Origin: Lachnospiraceae bacterium
GTDB taxonomy: Bacteria; Bacillota; Clostridia; Lachnospirales; Lachnospiraceae
Direction of reading: 5' to 3'
NCBI GenBank assembly: GCA_014804795.1
Contig: JAAUZC010000044.1
Location: 62,001-126,000, forward strand
Length of the DNA stretch: 64,000 nt
The position numbers and the translations under genes were made by a program. The notes under the pieces were generated by a model. The model made no database searches and was not told the DNA's origin. It worked only from the letters and a program-made list of their open reading frames with translations. Shown here piece after piece: positions 53,617-61,540 of this stretch. How positions within the stretch are numbered: position 1 is the first letter of the stretch; each line of letters starts with the position of its first letter.

Positions 53617-54381
53617 TTAAATTCTCTTTCCAAGAACAAGATAGCGCCTTTTATTATTTCCGATCAGGCAGGTCGAAAGCACCAACACCTTATCGGCCGT
53701 TGTTGCTTTTTCGTCTTCGTTAAATATCGCTCCAACCGCTCTGATCTGATACATGCTGTCCAAAAATTCCCCGAACACAGCCGGATCCGTCGTATCATCA
53801 TTTCCCAACAAATGATAATTCTTATAAGGTACAGCCGCAAATACTTTATAGTGTATCTCTTCTTCAGGCATATATATAATAATATTACCATATTTTTCCA
53901 TTGCGTTTTCTTCGGAGTATGTCTCCTGAAGTTTCCCAAACATCTCGCCTGATTTCAAATGATGCCCGTATATCACTGTAAGGGGATCATCAAATGATTT
54001 ACTATTATACGCCTTTTCTGTATAAAGTGTACCTTTTTTTTCTTTTTCGCCACTACTGGTATGTGTCAGATAGTATGTATCATCATCCGGGTGCTGTAAA
54101 ACAGGATAACTGATATTTGTTCCCTCTATGTAGAGCCATGCGTAAATATCCGGATTTGCCTTCTGCAGGTTCTCAAAATCTATTGGGCTCTCATAAACGG
54201 CAGACTCTTCGTAAACTACAGACTCTTCTCCAGGCTCTAAATCAACCATCTCCGTTCGAATCTTCTCTTCCAACACTTCTACTTCTGACGGTGCTTTCAT
54301 TTTCTGATAACAATAAAGCGCTATACAAAAGAAACTGATTCCTGCAAGCAGTACAGCACCTGCTAAATATTGCCGTTTCAT
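53617..54381 (-). CDS. srtB: Class B sortase
   Basis: 254-aa transpeptidase with an N-terminal membrane anchor (about 7-26) and an extracytoplasmic catalytic domain. The catalytic His lies in VIYGHHLKSGEMFG, and Cys and Arg in VLSTCLIGNNKRRYLVLG. It starts behind AGAAGGAG. Directly followed by its probable substrate (SPQTG protein) and an LCP transferase within the capsule operon, an arrangement that suggests coordinated wall attachment. Confidence 0.92.
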   Translation of the reverse strand: MKRQYLAGAVLLAGISFFCIALYCYQKMKAPSEVEVLEEKIRTEMVDLEPGEESVVYEESAVYESPIDFENLQKANPDIYAWLYIEGTNISYPVLQHPDDDTYYLTHTSSGEKEKKGTLYTEKAYNSKSFDDPLTVIYGHHLKSGEMFGKLQETYSEENAMEKYGNIIIYMPEEEIHYKVFAAVPYKNYHLLGNDDTTDPAVFGEFLDSMYQIRAVGAIFNEDEKATTADKVLVLSTCLIGNNKRRYLVLGKRI

Positions 54382-54415
54382 AAAACATCTCCTTCTAATA
54401 ACACTTTAAGTTTCT

Positions 54416-55099
54416 TTATAATATAATGCCAAGTTCTCTGCAGTTTTGTTCAATCATTCTGCATCCGCTCTCCCCGATCACCTGCAGGGCTTTCCTCATA
54501 TTAGGCCTGCGGTTTCTCATATTGTGGCAGTCTGAACCAAGCAACTGAATCTCACCCTTTTCTAACATATATCTGGCCTGTCTTCTAGTCCATCTATTCG
54601 AAAAAAATTCCGCATTGCACTGCACCAACACTTCGTTCGCCAACAATTCATCCCACACCGGTGCTTTCTTATAACATCTATATCTTTCCGTATGTGCCAA
54701 CACCACACGTATACCGTAATGCTCTCCAAGCATCCGCACTTCTTTCGCCATCCTCTCTGTCCATGGACTAAAAGGCATTTCCAAAAGCAACAGATTTGTT
54801 TCCTCAAGGCACAGATCCTTTATTTTTTCCACATGACTGATTCCCTCAAAGTATGCCACTTCAGCACCAAGAAGCAGTTTGGGCAATCCCTCTTCCCATA
54901 CTTCCCGAAGCTGTTTTACTGACAACGCCCGGCGATACAGAAACTTCTTTGGATCATTCTGCTCCGGATAAAAATGCGGTGTGGCCGCCACTACAGATAT
55001 TCCCTGCTCTGCAGAAGTTCTCAGCATTGCCAGGCTTTCCTCCACGCCCCTGCTGCCATCGTCCATCTCGGGCAATACATGAGAATGAATATCTATCAT
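54416..55099 (-). CDS. cpsB: CpsB/YwqE-type tyrosine-protein phosphatase (PHP fold)
   Basis: 227 aa. Manganese-dependent PHP-fold phosphatase that removes phosphate from the CpsD kinase. Metal-site motifs: MIDIHSHVLPEMDDGSRGVEESL, ATPHFYPEQND, LAHTERYRCY and LGSDCHNMRNRRPNM. It overlaps the kinase gene by 4 bases (ATGA), so the two are translated together. Confidence 0.95.
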   Translation of the reverse strand: MIDIHSHVLPEMDDGSRGVEESLAMLRTSAEQGISVVAATPHFYPEQNDPKKFLYRRALSVKQLREVWEEGLPKLLLGAEVAYFEGISHVEKIKDLCLEETNLLLLEMPFSPWTERMAKEVRMLGEHYGIRVVLAHTERYRCYKKAPVWDELLANEVLVQCNAEFFSNRWTRRQARYMLEKGEIQLLGSDCHNMRNRRPNMRKALQVIGESGCRMIEQNCRELGIIL

Positions 55100-55830
55100 G
55101 TCTTTTCTCCCCCATCGCCATACCCATAGTACCCTTTTGAAGCATATTTTTGTTTTCTGCTCAAAGAATTAGAATGAGTCACAACAAATCCCAGTATTTT
55201 TGCATTTACATATTTTAACTGTCGCACAGACTCGTCCAACAGTCTTCTGTCCGTATAATTCTGGCGTACTACCAGAATAACACCGTCTGTCAGCTGCGAA
55301 GCCACAACCGCATCCGACACTTCTGTCACAGGCGGCAGATCCAATATTATAAAATCATATACAGTCCCCACCACTTCTATCACAGACTTCATTCTTTTAG
55401 AACCGAGAAGCTCCGACGGATTGGGCGGCACGTCTCCTGCAGACATAATTTTCAATTTTTCATGCAGACCAGAGTCCTGTATAATTTCTTTCACACTGGA
55501 CATTCCCGCCAGCAAATTGGATAGCCCCGGACTCTGCGACAGTCCCATTCTTTTTACAATAGACGGGAGACGCAGATCTGTTTCCAGTAACAATACTTTT
55601 TTTCCTGCTTCTGCCAGCATGTAGCTGAGGTTTAACGCGGTAGTGCTCTTCCCCTCTTTGGGACTGCTGCTTGTAATTCCTACGACACGGCTTTTCCCTT
55701 CGTCCGGCAATGCAAACAATAAATTTGCTCTGAGCAGTTTATATGCTTCGGAAGCCGCAAAGTTCAAACTGTCGCCAAAACTGTACTTGTCATCTTTCAG
55801 GCTGTCCGCTCCTCTTTTTCTTTTCTTCAA
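55096..55830 (-). CDS. cpsD: CpsD/YwqD-type capsular tyrosine kinase
   Basis: 244 aa BY-kinase. Walker A SSSPKEGKSTTALNLSYML, Walker A' KKVLLLETDLRLPSI, Walker B FIILDLPPVTEVSDA, and a C-terminal Tyr/Gly tail (YASKGYYGYGDGG) as the likely autophosphorylation cluster. Overlaps the Wzz-type gene by 4 bases. With CpsB and Wzz it controls polymer length and export. Confidence 0.95.
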   Translation of the reverse strand: MKKRKRGADSLKDDKYSFGDSLNFAASEAYKLLRANLLFALPDEGKSRVVGITSSSPKEGKSTTALNLSYMLAEAGKKVLLLETDLRLPSIVKRMGLSQSPGLSNLLAGMSSVKEIIQDSGLHEKLKIMSAGDVPPNPSELLGSKRMKSVIEVVGTVYDFIILDLPPVTEVSDAVVASQLTDGVILVVRQNYTDRRLLDESVRQLKYVNAKILGFVVTHSNSLSRKQKYASKGYYGYGDGGEKT

Positions 55831-56600
55831 GACTCTTTCTTTCCTTTCCGTTCATTCTTAGCGCCGTACCCATATCCGTAACTGCCGTATTTTTTTGAGT
55901 TTCCGCTGTCAAAGATATCCGGCACCATCGCAAGCACAGGAAAATCATAATTCTGTATCAAATAGTCATCATCCTGTATCTGGTTATCTAACAGTTCAAG
56001 AAGAACAATAACCATACAGCTGATCATCATTCCAAGTAAAATGCCATACATTGTGTACTTTGTTATATTAGGCGAGACCGGCTTTACCGGTGTTACTGCG
56101 AAATCTACGGTTCGTACGGAACAACCGTCTATTATTTCAGCAACTTTATCCGGCAGTACCTCTACAATCGTATTTGTGATATGTTCCGCCTCATACGGTA
56201 TAGGGCTGGTAACGGTAACCTCAAAAATTTCCGTATCATTTACGGCCGCCGCCGAGACCATCTTCGAAAGTTCTTCGTATGTATAATCCAGATTGGCTTC
56301 TTCTATAACATCATTGAGTGTACGTCTCGTTCCCAAAATGATCGTATAAGTATCTACCAGAGTTTTAGACGCCGATAAGTCCGATAAACTGATAGACGTT
56401 CCTCCCAAAGAAAGGGATCCGTTATTTACATATAGCAGAGCATTCGCTTCATACATCGGCGTAATGGCATATGAAGCATAAGCAAACGCTGCCCCACCGC
56501 ATATCAGCATGGAGAGTACGATGGCCCAAGCTCTGTGCCAAAGTGCTTTTATCAGTTTTCCTAAATCTATCGCCTGCTCTTCATCAGCTTTGTTTCCCAT
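55827..56600 (-). CDS. Wzz/YveK-type chain-length regulator and kinase activator
   Basis: 257 aa with two membrane segments (about 30-50 and 185-205) and an extracytoplasmic coiled domain: YEANALLYVNNGS, VTVTSPIPYEAEHITNTIVEVLPDKV and the PVKPVSPNITKYTM Pro-rich motif before the second segment. The cytosolic tail ends in a Tyr/Gly-rich stretch (KKYGSYGYGYGAKN), which is unusual for this subunit. First gene of the main capsule operon. Confidence 0.93.
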   Translation of the reverse strand: MGNKADEEQAIDLGKLIKALWHRAWAIVLSMLICGGAAFAYASYAITPMYEANALLYVNNGSLSLGGTSISLSDLSASKTLVDTYTIILGTRRTLNDVIEEANLDYTYEELSKMVSAAAVNDTEIFEVTVTSPIPYEAEHITNTIVEVLPDKVAEIIDGCSVRTVDFAVTPVKPVSPNITKYTMYGILLGMMISCMVIVLLELLDNQIQDDDYLIQNYDFPVLAMVPDIFDSGNSKKYGSYGYGYGAKNERKGKKES

Positions 56601-56682
56601 TTGTGTCTCCCGGTCTCAATTTTCATCTGCCGCTTATATTCTTTCATTCTATCTATAGCATATAGACCCTTTATTACAATAT

Positions 56683-56711
56683 AATACTGCAAAATCGCAG
56701 TTTTCTCAAGA
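56683..56711 (-). promoter_or_regulatory. Promoter of the capsule operon
   Basis: On the minus strand TTGAGA, a 17-base spacer and TATTAT, about 80 bases upstream of the Wzz-type gene. The spacer contains the inverted repeat CTGCGATTTTGCAG. Confidence 0.55.
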
Positions 56712-56746
56712 GTCAAATATTGTAATATTACACAGATTTTGAGTTT

Positions 56747-57475
56747 TTATTTCATATTCGCATACCTGAGTATCCCGAGATGGATTGCCCACGCCACTCT
56801 GTCCTGGTAATCCTCCTGCGTCAAAAGACGTGCCTCCTCACTGTTGGACAAAAAACCGCACTCCGCTATAATGATCGGCGTCTGTGTCTTTTTCAACAGA
56901 TAATAACTGTCATTCGCTTTCGCTTCCCGATGATTTTCCTTATCAAGCGTTTCCGCCATAGTCTTCTGCATCACTTCCGCTATCGCCTTCCCCTCCAGAC
57001 TGGTAGTATAATAGAAGACCTGGACGCCTTTTACATACTCCTCCGAGTAGGAATTCTGATGGATGCTTACCGCCAGATCGGCCCCGGAAGCATCGATCAA
57101 AGCCACTCTGTTCTTCATATCCTGTACCTTTTTATTGGAATCCTCTGCGCGGTACAGTCCATCTTCTCCCTCTCTCGTCATGATCACTTCCACGTCCGAG
57201 AGCTCCAGATACCGTTTTACTTTTTTTGCAATGATAAGATTGATATCTTTTTCAAGAGCCTGATTGATGCCTACTTTTCCCGGATCAATGCCGCCGTGTC
57301 CGGCATCGATCACTACAACCAGATGTCTTTCTTCATCTTTTGCATCATCCTGCATGACAATACTGCCGCTGCCCGTTGTCACATACTGCGCCGTCCGGTG
57401 GGATAAAATTAACATTGCCGCCACAAACACTGCTGCCATAACAATCTTTATTTTTCGATATTGTTCCTTCGTCAT
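56747..57475 (-). CDS. N-acetylmuramoyl-L-alanine amidase (Amidase_3)
   Basis: 242 aa zinc amidase that cuts the MurNAc-L-Ala bond. One N-terminal membrane segment or signal (about 8-26), then VVVIDAGHGGIDPGKVG (zinc His), NRVALIDASGADLAVSIHQNS (second His) and TPIIIAECGFLSNSEEARLL (catalytic Glu). No wall-binding repeats. It lies between the GH18 gene and the capsule operon on the same strand. Confidence 0.93.
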   Translation of the reverse strand: MTKEQYRKIKIVMAAVFVAAMLILSHRTAQYVTTGSGSIVMQDDAKDEERHLVVVIDAGHGGIDPGKVGINQALEKDINLIIAKKVKRYLELSDVEVIMTREGEDGLYRAEDSNKKVQDMKNRVALIDASGADLAVSIHQNSYSEEYVKGVQVFYYTTSLEGKAIAEVMQKTMAETLDKENHREAKANDSYYLLKKTQTPIIIAECGFLSNSEEARLLTQEDYQDRVAWAIHLGILRYANMK

Positions 57476-57551
57476 AAGAAACCCCTGATTTTTCTCTCAA
57501 CTCATTTTATGAGAAAAAAGCAGTCCTTATGTCAACGGAGCAAAACGCCGG

Positions 57552-59252
57552 CTAATTTGCGCAGTATTCTGCGATCAGGTCCCAGATATCCGCTGATTCC
57601 AGCCCCAGTTTCCAGCCGGCCACGCCCGCCAGATCATAGGTTTTCATCACATCCAGTTTTACTTTCACGGAGTCATAGTCTTCCAGCCACACCTGATACA
57701 ACGTATCATTCTTCTGAATCTCTCCGTAATGCTGGCACTCCTTATCAAGCCACTGTGTCTGTATATTGTTATTCTTCACAAAGTCTGCCGCCGCCTGCAT
57801 ACCGTAGGCCTCCCCGGATACTCCCGTACCTGTGGTGCTCCATATTCTTGTATAGAAAGGGATTCCATTGATCAGTTTTTCCGCCGGTACATATTCAAGC
57901 GTATCTGCAATGCCTCTGTCCACATAGTCAATGCTCGCCACAGAGCCTGCCGTAGTGCTGGTGCTCCAGTGTTCATCATATCCCATGACGATCACATAGT
58001 CCGCATAGGCACTCTGCTCCCTGCGGTTATACCAGATCTTGCCGCCGGAAATCGGATAGTTGTCCACCGAAAGCACAATACCGTTTTTCCTGCACTCAAT
58101 GGAAAGTTCTCTGATAAATTCCACAAAATGTTTGCCTGTAGCTTCGTCTATTTTTTCAAAATCAATGTTTAACCCGTCTATCCCGTAAGTCAGCACTTCT
58201 GTCATTAAATTTTGAATCAGAACGGCCCGCACTGCAGATGAAGAAAAGATCGCATACCTGTCCACTTCCTCCGTAAAATCATCAGCAAGCGCCCAGACTT
58301 CCAGCCCCATCGCATGGGCAGTATCCACATAATTCTGAGAGGCATAGCTGACGATCCCCCCTTCGTTTCCGCTCAAATGAAACCATGTCGGGGATATGGT
58401 ATTCAGTCCCTTCGTTCTTGCCGTAACTTCCGTAAGCGTACCGTTTCCTGCGCTGCCGAAAATCTGATGCCATCCCATATTAATTTTATAATCTTTTGAT
58501 ATATTTGTAAATTCCAGATCTCCATACATAGAAGAATTATTCACAAAGCTTGGGGTCATGCTTTTCATTTCGCCAAGCTTTTTATTTTCCACATAACCGA
58601 TCAGTCCGTCTGTCGTTTTCACTTTCGACCAGGTTTCCATCTGGTCTAACACGATGACCTGATCTCCCTTTATCACTTCCTTTAATATTTCGCTTTTTAC
58701 ACCGCCCTGATATCTGACCTGTGTATCTTTCGTTATCTCCGCAACCTGTCTTTCCGAATGGGAAGTATAAATCTGAATGTGATTCGGCTCTCTGAATGTC
58801 TCGTAATCAAACACTGTAAATAACCTGATAAAATCTATTGCAATATACAGTGTATCGCCTTCATAAAATGCGATCTGATAATCACAGAGATTTTCGTTTT
58901 CTCCGTCCATGTAGCTGCTCTCCCCTATATTATAAGAAAGAATCCTGTCCGGCAGCACATATCGAATTGAATTTTCCGTCTCATTCACGTAAAGTCTTGT
59001 ATAAATAAAATAATCGCTGACCGTATCATACGTAATGTAAAACGTTCCGTCAGCCCCCACGCGGGCTTTGTCTTCTATAATCTCATCCTGCATCATAATG
59101 GCCGCTTCATCGCCTGTAACACCAAAATACTCATTCAGATCGGCCTCTTCCTTAGAATAGGAATATCTCTCCATGATTTTTGAGCCGAAACTTATTCCTA
59201 CTATAAGAAAAATAAGGACGATCGCTATTAATACCGGAATTATTTTTTTCAT
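57552..59252 (-). CDS. GH18-family glycosidase with SH3b domain (YdhD/SleL-like)
   Basis: 566 aa. N-terminal membrane anchor (about 5-24), a copper-amine-oxidase-like N-terminal domain region, an SH3b-type domain (about 205-235, GDQVIVLDQMETWSKVKT), then a GH18 barrel (about 255-560) with the catalytic motif DGLNIDFEKID, and VIMGYDEHWS. Similar proteins are spore-cortex or wall glucosaminidases. It is followed by the amidase, a fitting pair of wall-remodelling enzymes. Confidence 0.92.
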   Translation of the reverse strand: MKKIIPVLIAIVLIFLIVGISFGSKIMERYSYSKEEADLNEYFGVTGDEAAIMMQDEIIEDKARVGADGTFYITYDTVSDYFIYTRLYVNETENSIRYVLPDRILSYNIGESSYMDGENENLCDYQIAFYEGDTLYIAIDFIRLFTVFDYETFREPNHIQIYTSHSERQVAEITKDTQVRYQGGVKSEILKEVIKGDQVIVLDQMETWSKVKTTDGLIGYVENKKLGEMKSMTPSFVNNSSMYGDLEFTNISKDYKINMGWHQIFGSAGNGTLTEVTARTKGLNTISPTWFHLSGNEGGIVSYASQNYVDTAHAMGLEVWALADDFTEEVDRYAIFSSSAVRAVLIQNLMTEVLTYGIDGLNIDFEKIDEATGKHFVEFIRELSIECRKNGIVLSVDNYPISGGKIWYNRREQSAYADYVIVMGYDEHWSTSTTAGSVASIDYVDRGIADTLEYVPAEKLINGIPFYTRIWSTTGTGVSGEAYGMQAAADFVKNNNIQTQWLDKECQHYGEIQKNDTLYQVWLEDYDSVKVKLDVMKTYDLAGVAGWKLGLESADIWDLIAEYCAN

Positions 59253-59421
59253 GCCTGTACTCCTTTCAACCGTCCTTATTATATCAAACTATTTTCATAT
59301 CGTCATTATGATTTTCTGTAAAAGAACCAATTTTCTTTTCTGACATATAATATCACTATGAGGGGCCTCTTTTCCGCAATATTGTCTGTCCTATTGTTTT
59401 GCATTCAAATGGCGTCTCAGA

Positions 59422-59640
59422 TTAATTGGTTTCCATGATTTTATCGTAACGGATCTGTATTAACGTGCCGTCTTCATCAATCACAAAATCCGGCATATAT
59501 ACAGCTTCCTCCCTGACAAACCGTTCCACAATGCCGTCAGGTGATGCGGGCTTTCCGTCCAGATACAACTCAATTCCCTGGTCAAGAATAGCTTTCAGCC
59601 TGTTTTTCATGGTGATCATTTCTGTTTTACTGTTCAACAT
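59422..59640 (-). CDS. Small conserved-looking protein, function unknown
   Basis: 72 aa with a very good ribosome site (AAAGGAGGGACT before the ATG) and ordinary codon use. Predicted helix then strands; sequence includes KAILDQGIELYLDGKPASP and MPDFVIDEDGTLIQIRYDKI. No family recognised and no membrane segment. Stands alone between the GH18 gene and a long intergenic region. Confidence 0.7.
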   Translation of the reverse strand: MLNSKTEMITMKNRLKAILDQGIELYLDGKPASPDGIVERFVREEAVYMPDFVIDEDGTLIQIRYDKIMETN

Positions 59641-60229
59641 AGTCCCTCCTTTCCCGCATTTTCTGCCCTTCCAAAAGGAGTTGTGTGATATATATAGAAC
59701 TATTTGTTTTGAGAAATTTTAATTTTGAAATTGCAGATTAATTTTGTTTTTGTTGACGATACTAAGTAAATGACCATTTACGGTAAACAGCTGTTTACCT
59801 TGAAAAAATGTTTTACTGTAAAGATAGTTTGCCAGAATACCCGAACGCGTAAATTGCTTTAAAAATAGATCATGTTAATAGTTTTGGATTATTATTTAGA
59901 AAATCATTTGGAAAATTTTAAACTCTGAATCGGCACATAAGCCTATAAGACATCTCAAATACTACTTTGTAATTTCTGTTTTCCTGAGATGAAGTCATTG
60001 TTTAGAAAATTCTGAATAGTGAACGGCAGATGTGATGAAATTTCTGCCGATATGTTGATATTTGCCTTGCCTCCTTCTTTTACAGATTGTTCAAAGGCAC
60101 TCCAGAGTTATATATTACCAAAAAAATTGGCAAATTTCAACTATTTTATTAATTTTTTTTAAACTGTTTTCCAAAGCTATTGACTTGTCCACTGTCAAAG
60201 TATAAAATTCCCTAAAGGAAGTGATTATT
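59641..60229. other. Long AT-rich intergenic region upstream of mecA
   Basis: About 590 bases without a gene. It holds the 18-base perfect palindrome GGTAAACAGCTGTTTACC at 59782-59799, a possible repressor site, and the mecA promoter. I see no tRNA or named riboswitch in it. Confidence 0.5.
60180..60206 (+). promoter_or_regulatory. Possible promoter of mecA
   Basis: TTGACT, 15 bases and TATAAA; the spacer is shorter than the ideal 17. TTGAC and GTCAA also form an inverted repeat around the spacer. Confidence 0.4.
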
Positions 60230-60970
60230 ATGAAAATAGAAAAAGTAAATGATCATCAAATACGCTGTACGCTGACCAGAGAAGACCTGCTCAGCCGAGA
60301 ACTTAAAATAAGTGAACTTGCCTACGGCACAGATAAAGCAAAAGACCTGTTTCGTGATATGATGCAGCAGGCGGCCTGCGAATTCGGCTTTGAAGCGGAG
60401 GATATTCCTCTTATGATAGAGGCAATTCCTTTAAACGCCGAGTGTATCGTATTGATCGTAACCAAAGTGGAAGACCCCGAAGAGCTGGATACCCGCTTTG
60501 CCCGCTTCGCTCCTTCTGTCAATGAAGACGGCGAATATGGTAAAGATGGTTATCCCGAAATTACCGATGAGGTGATGGATTTATTCGAGCGCATCCATAA
60601 AAGCGCCGCTCCCCGGGAAGAAGCTGTCATCCGGGAGGCAGAGACGCCCGCGCAGTCCGCTTCCGAAAAAGAGGAAGAGGTATATCGTATCTTTACGTTC
60701 TCTTTCCTCGGAGAACTGACCTCCCTCGCCCACATTTTCGGGCCGGAACTTGTCTGTGAAAACAGGCTCTACAAAAATGAGCAAAAAGGGCAGTATCTCC
60801 TCGTTGTAAACCAGCGCACGCTTTCCGCGGAAGCTTTCGGAAAGGTCTGCAACACCATCTCGGAATATGGCGTTACAACGAAAGCAATGCAGTTGGGAAT
60901 CGCCTATATGGATGAACACTATGACTGTATCATTCCTGACAATGCCCTGCAGCGGCTTGCTAAAATTTAA
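60230..60970 (+). CDS. mecA: ClpC adaptor protein MecA
   Basis: 246 aa from ATG 60230, 8 bases after AAAGGAAG. Adaptor that brings substrates to ClpC(P) and drives ClpC hexamer assembly. The N-terminal part (MKIEKVNDHQIRCTLTREDL, about 1-80) is the substrate-binding domain; an acidic, low-complexity linker (about 95-145) follows, and the C-terminal domain (about 150-240) shows YRIFTFSFLGELTSLA and LYKNEQKGQYLLV. Length and layout fit the family. Confidence 0.94.
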   Translation: MKIEKVNDHQIRCTLTREDLLSRELKISELAYGTDKAKDLFRDMMQQAACEFGFEAEDIPLMIEAIPLNAECIVLIVTKVEDPEELDTRFARFAPSVNEDGEYGKDGYPEITDEVMDLFERIHKSAAPREEAVIREAETPAQSASEKEEEVYRIFTFSFLGELTSLAHIFGPELVCENRLYKNEQKGQYLLVVNQRTLSAEAFGKVCNTISEYGVTTKAMQLGIAYMDEHYDCIIPDNALQRLAKI

Positions 60971-60984
60971 TTACATCCGAAAAT

Positions 60985-61008
60985 AAAAAGAGCCCTGTGG
61001 CTCTTTTT
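60985..61008. terminator. Bidirectional terminator between mecA and the DUF1858 gene
   Basis: AAAAAGAGCC-CTGT-GGCTCTTTTT, a 10-pair stem with A- and T-tracts on both sides. It lies between convergent genes. Confidence 0.85.
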
Positions 61009-61018
61009 ACATTTTCAT

Positions 61019-61210
61019 TTATATCTGCTCTATTTTTGCCATCAGATCATCAATGTTGATCCCGTGTACCATAGCAGCTTCTTCCAGGGATTCGCCCTGT
61101 GCCGACGGACAGCCGAGGCAGTGCATGCCGGCTTCCATCAATACCGGCGCCACATCCGGGTTTGTCCGCAGGATCTCGCCGATCGTCATTTCTTTCGTGA
61201 TACCGCTCAT
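61019..61210 (-). CDS. DUF1858 hybrid-cluster-protein-associated redox disulfide protein
   Basis: 63 aa. [39 protein letters not shown], split by a CxxC-like Cys-Leu-Gly-Cys pair, matches DUF1858 domain proteins. These are thought to act in redox or nitrosative stress with hybrid cluster proteins. AGGAGGAAATAG precedes the ATG. No hybrid cluster gene is next to it in the window. Confidence 0.88.
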   Translation of the reverse strand: MSGITKEMTIGEILRTNPDVAPVLMEAGMHCLGCPSAQGESLEEAAMVHGINIDDLMAKIEQI

Positions 61211-61540
61211 ATCTATTTCCTCCTAAATTTAGTTCCGCATCTGTTCTCCCGGCATCATTGGCGGCAGAGAAATTTCCGCATCTGTTCTCCTGACGCATCT
61301 GCCGTTATGATCCTTAAAACATATATAGTATATCCTTTCCACTTTCCCCTGTAAATACCCGGGCTTCTTAAAATTTGTAAAAATTCCATAAAAAATCTCT
61401 GAATAATCATAGTTTGTATACAAAAAAGTACATCGCCATTCTTGACTTAAACATGTTCCTTACTCTATAATAACCATATAGAATTTTTGATCTATTAATT
61501 TTTCAATTCAAAATATTTATAAAACAGGAGGCGTTACAAA
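61211..61540. other. Divergent regulatory region between the DUF1858 gene and pflB
   Basis: About 330 bases. It contains two copies of TTCCGCATCTGTTCTCC (61233-61249 and 61274-61290, 41 bases apart), AT-rich spacer, the pflB promoter and a leader of about 65 bases. No small gene stands out. Confidence 0.55.
61442..61471 (+). promoter_or_regulatory. Strong sigma-A promoter of pflB
   Basis: TTGACT, an 18-base spacer and TATAAT, ending about 70 bases upstream of the pflB ATG; AGGAGG lies just before the start codon. The gene's biased codon choice also suggests high expression. Confidence 0.75.
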
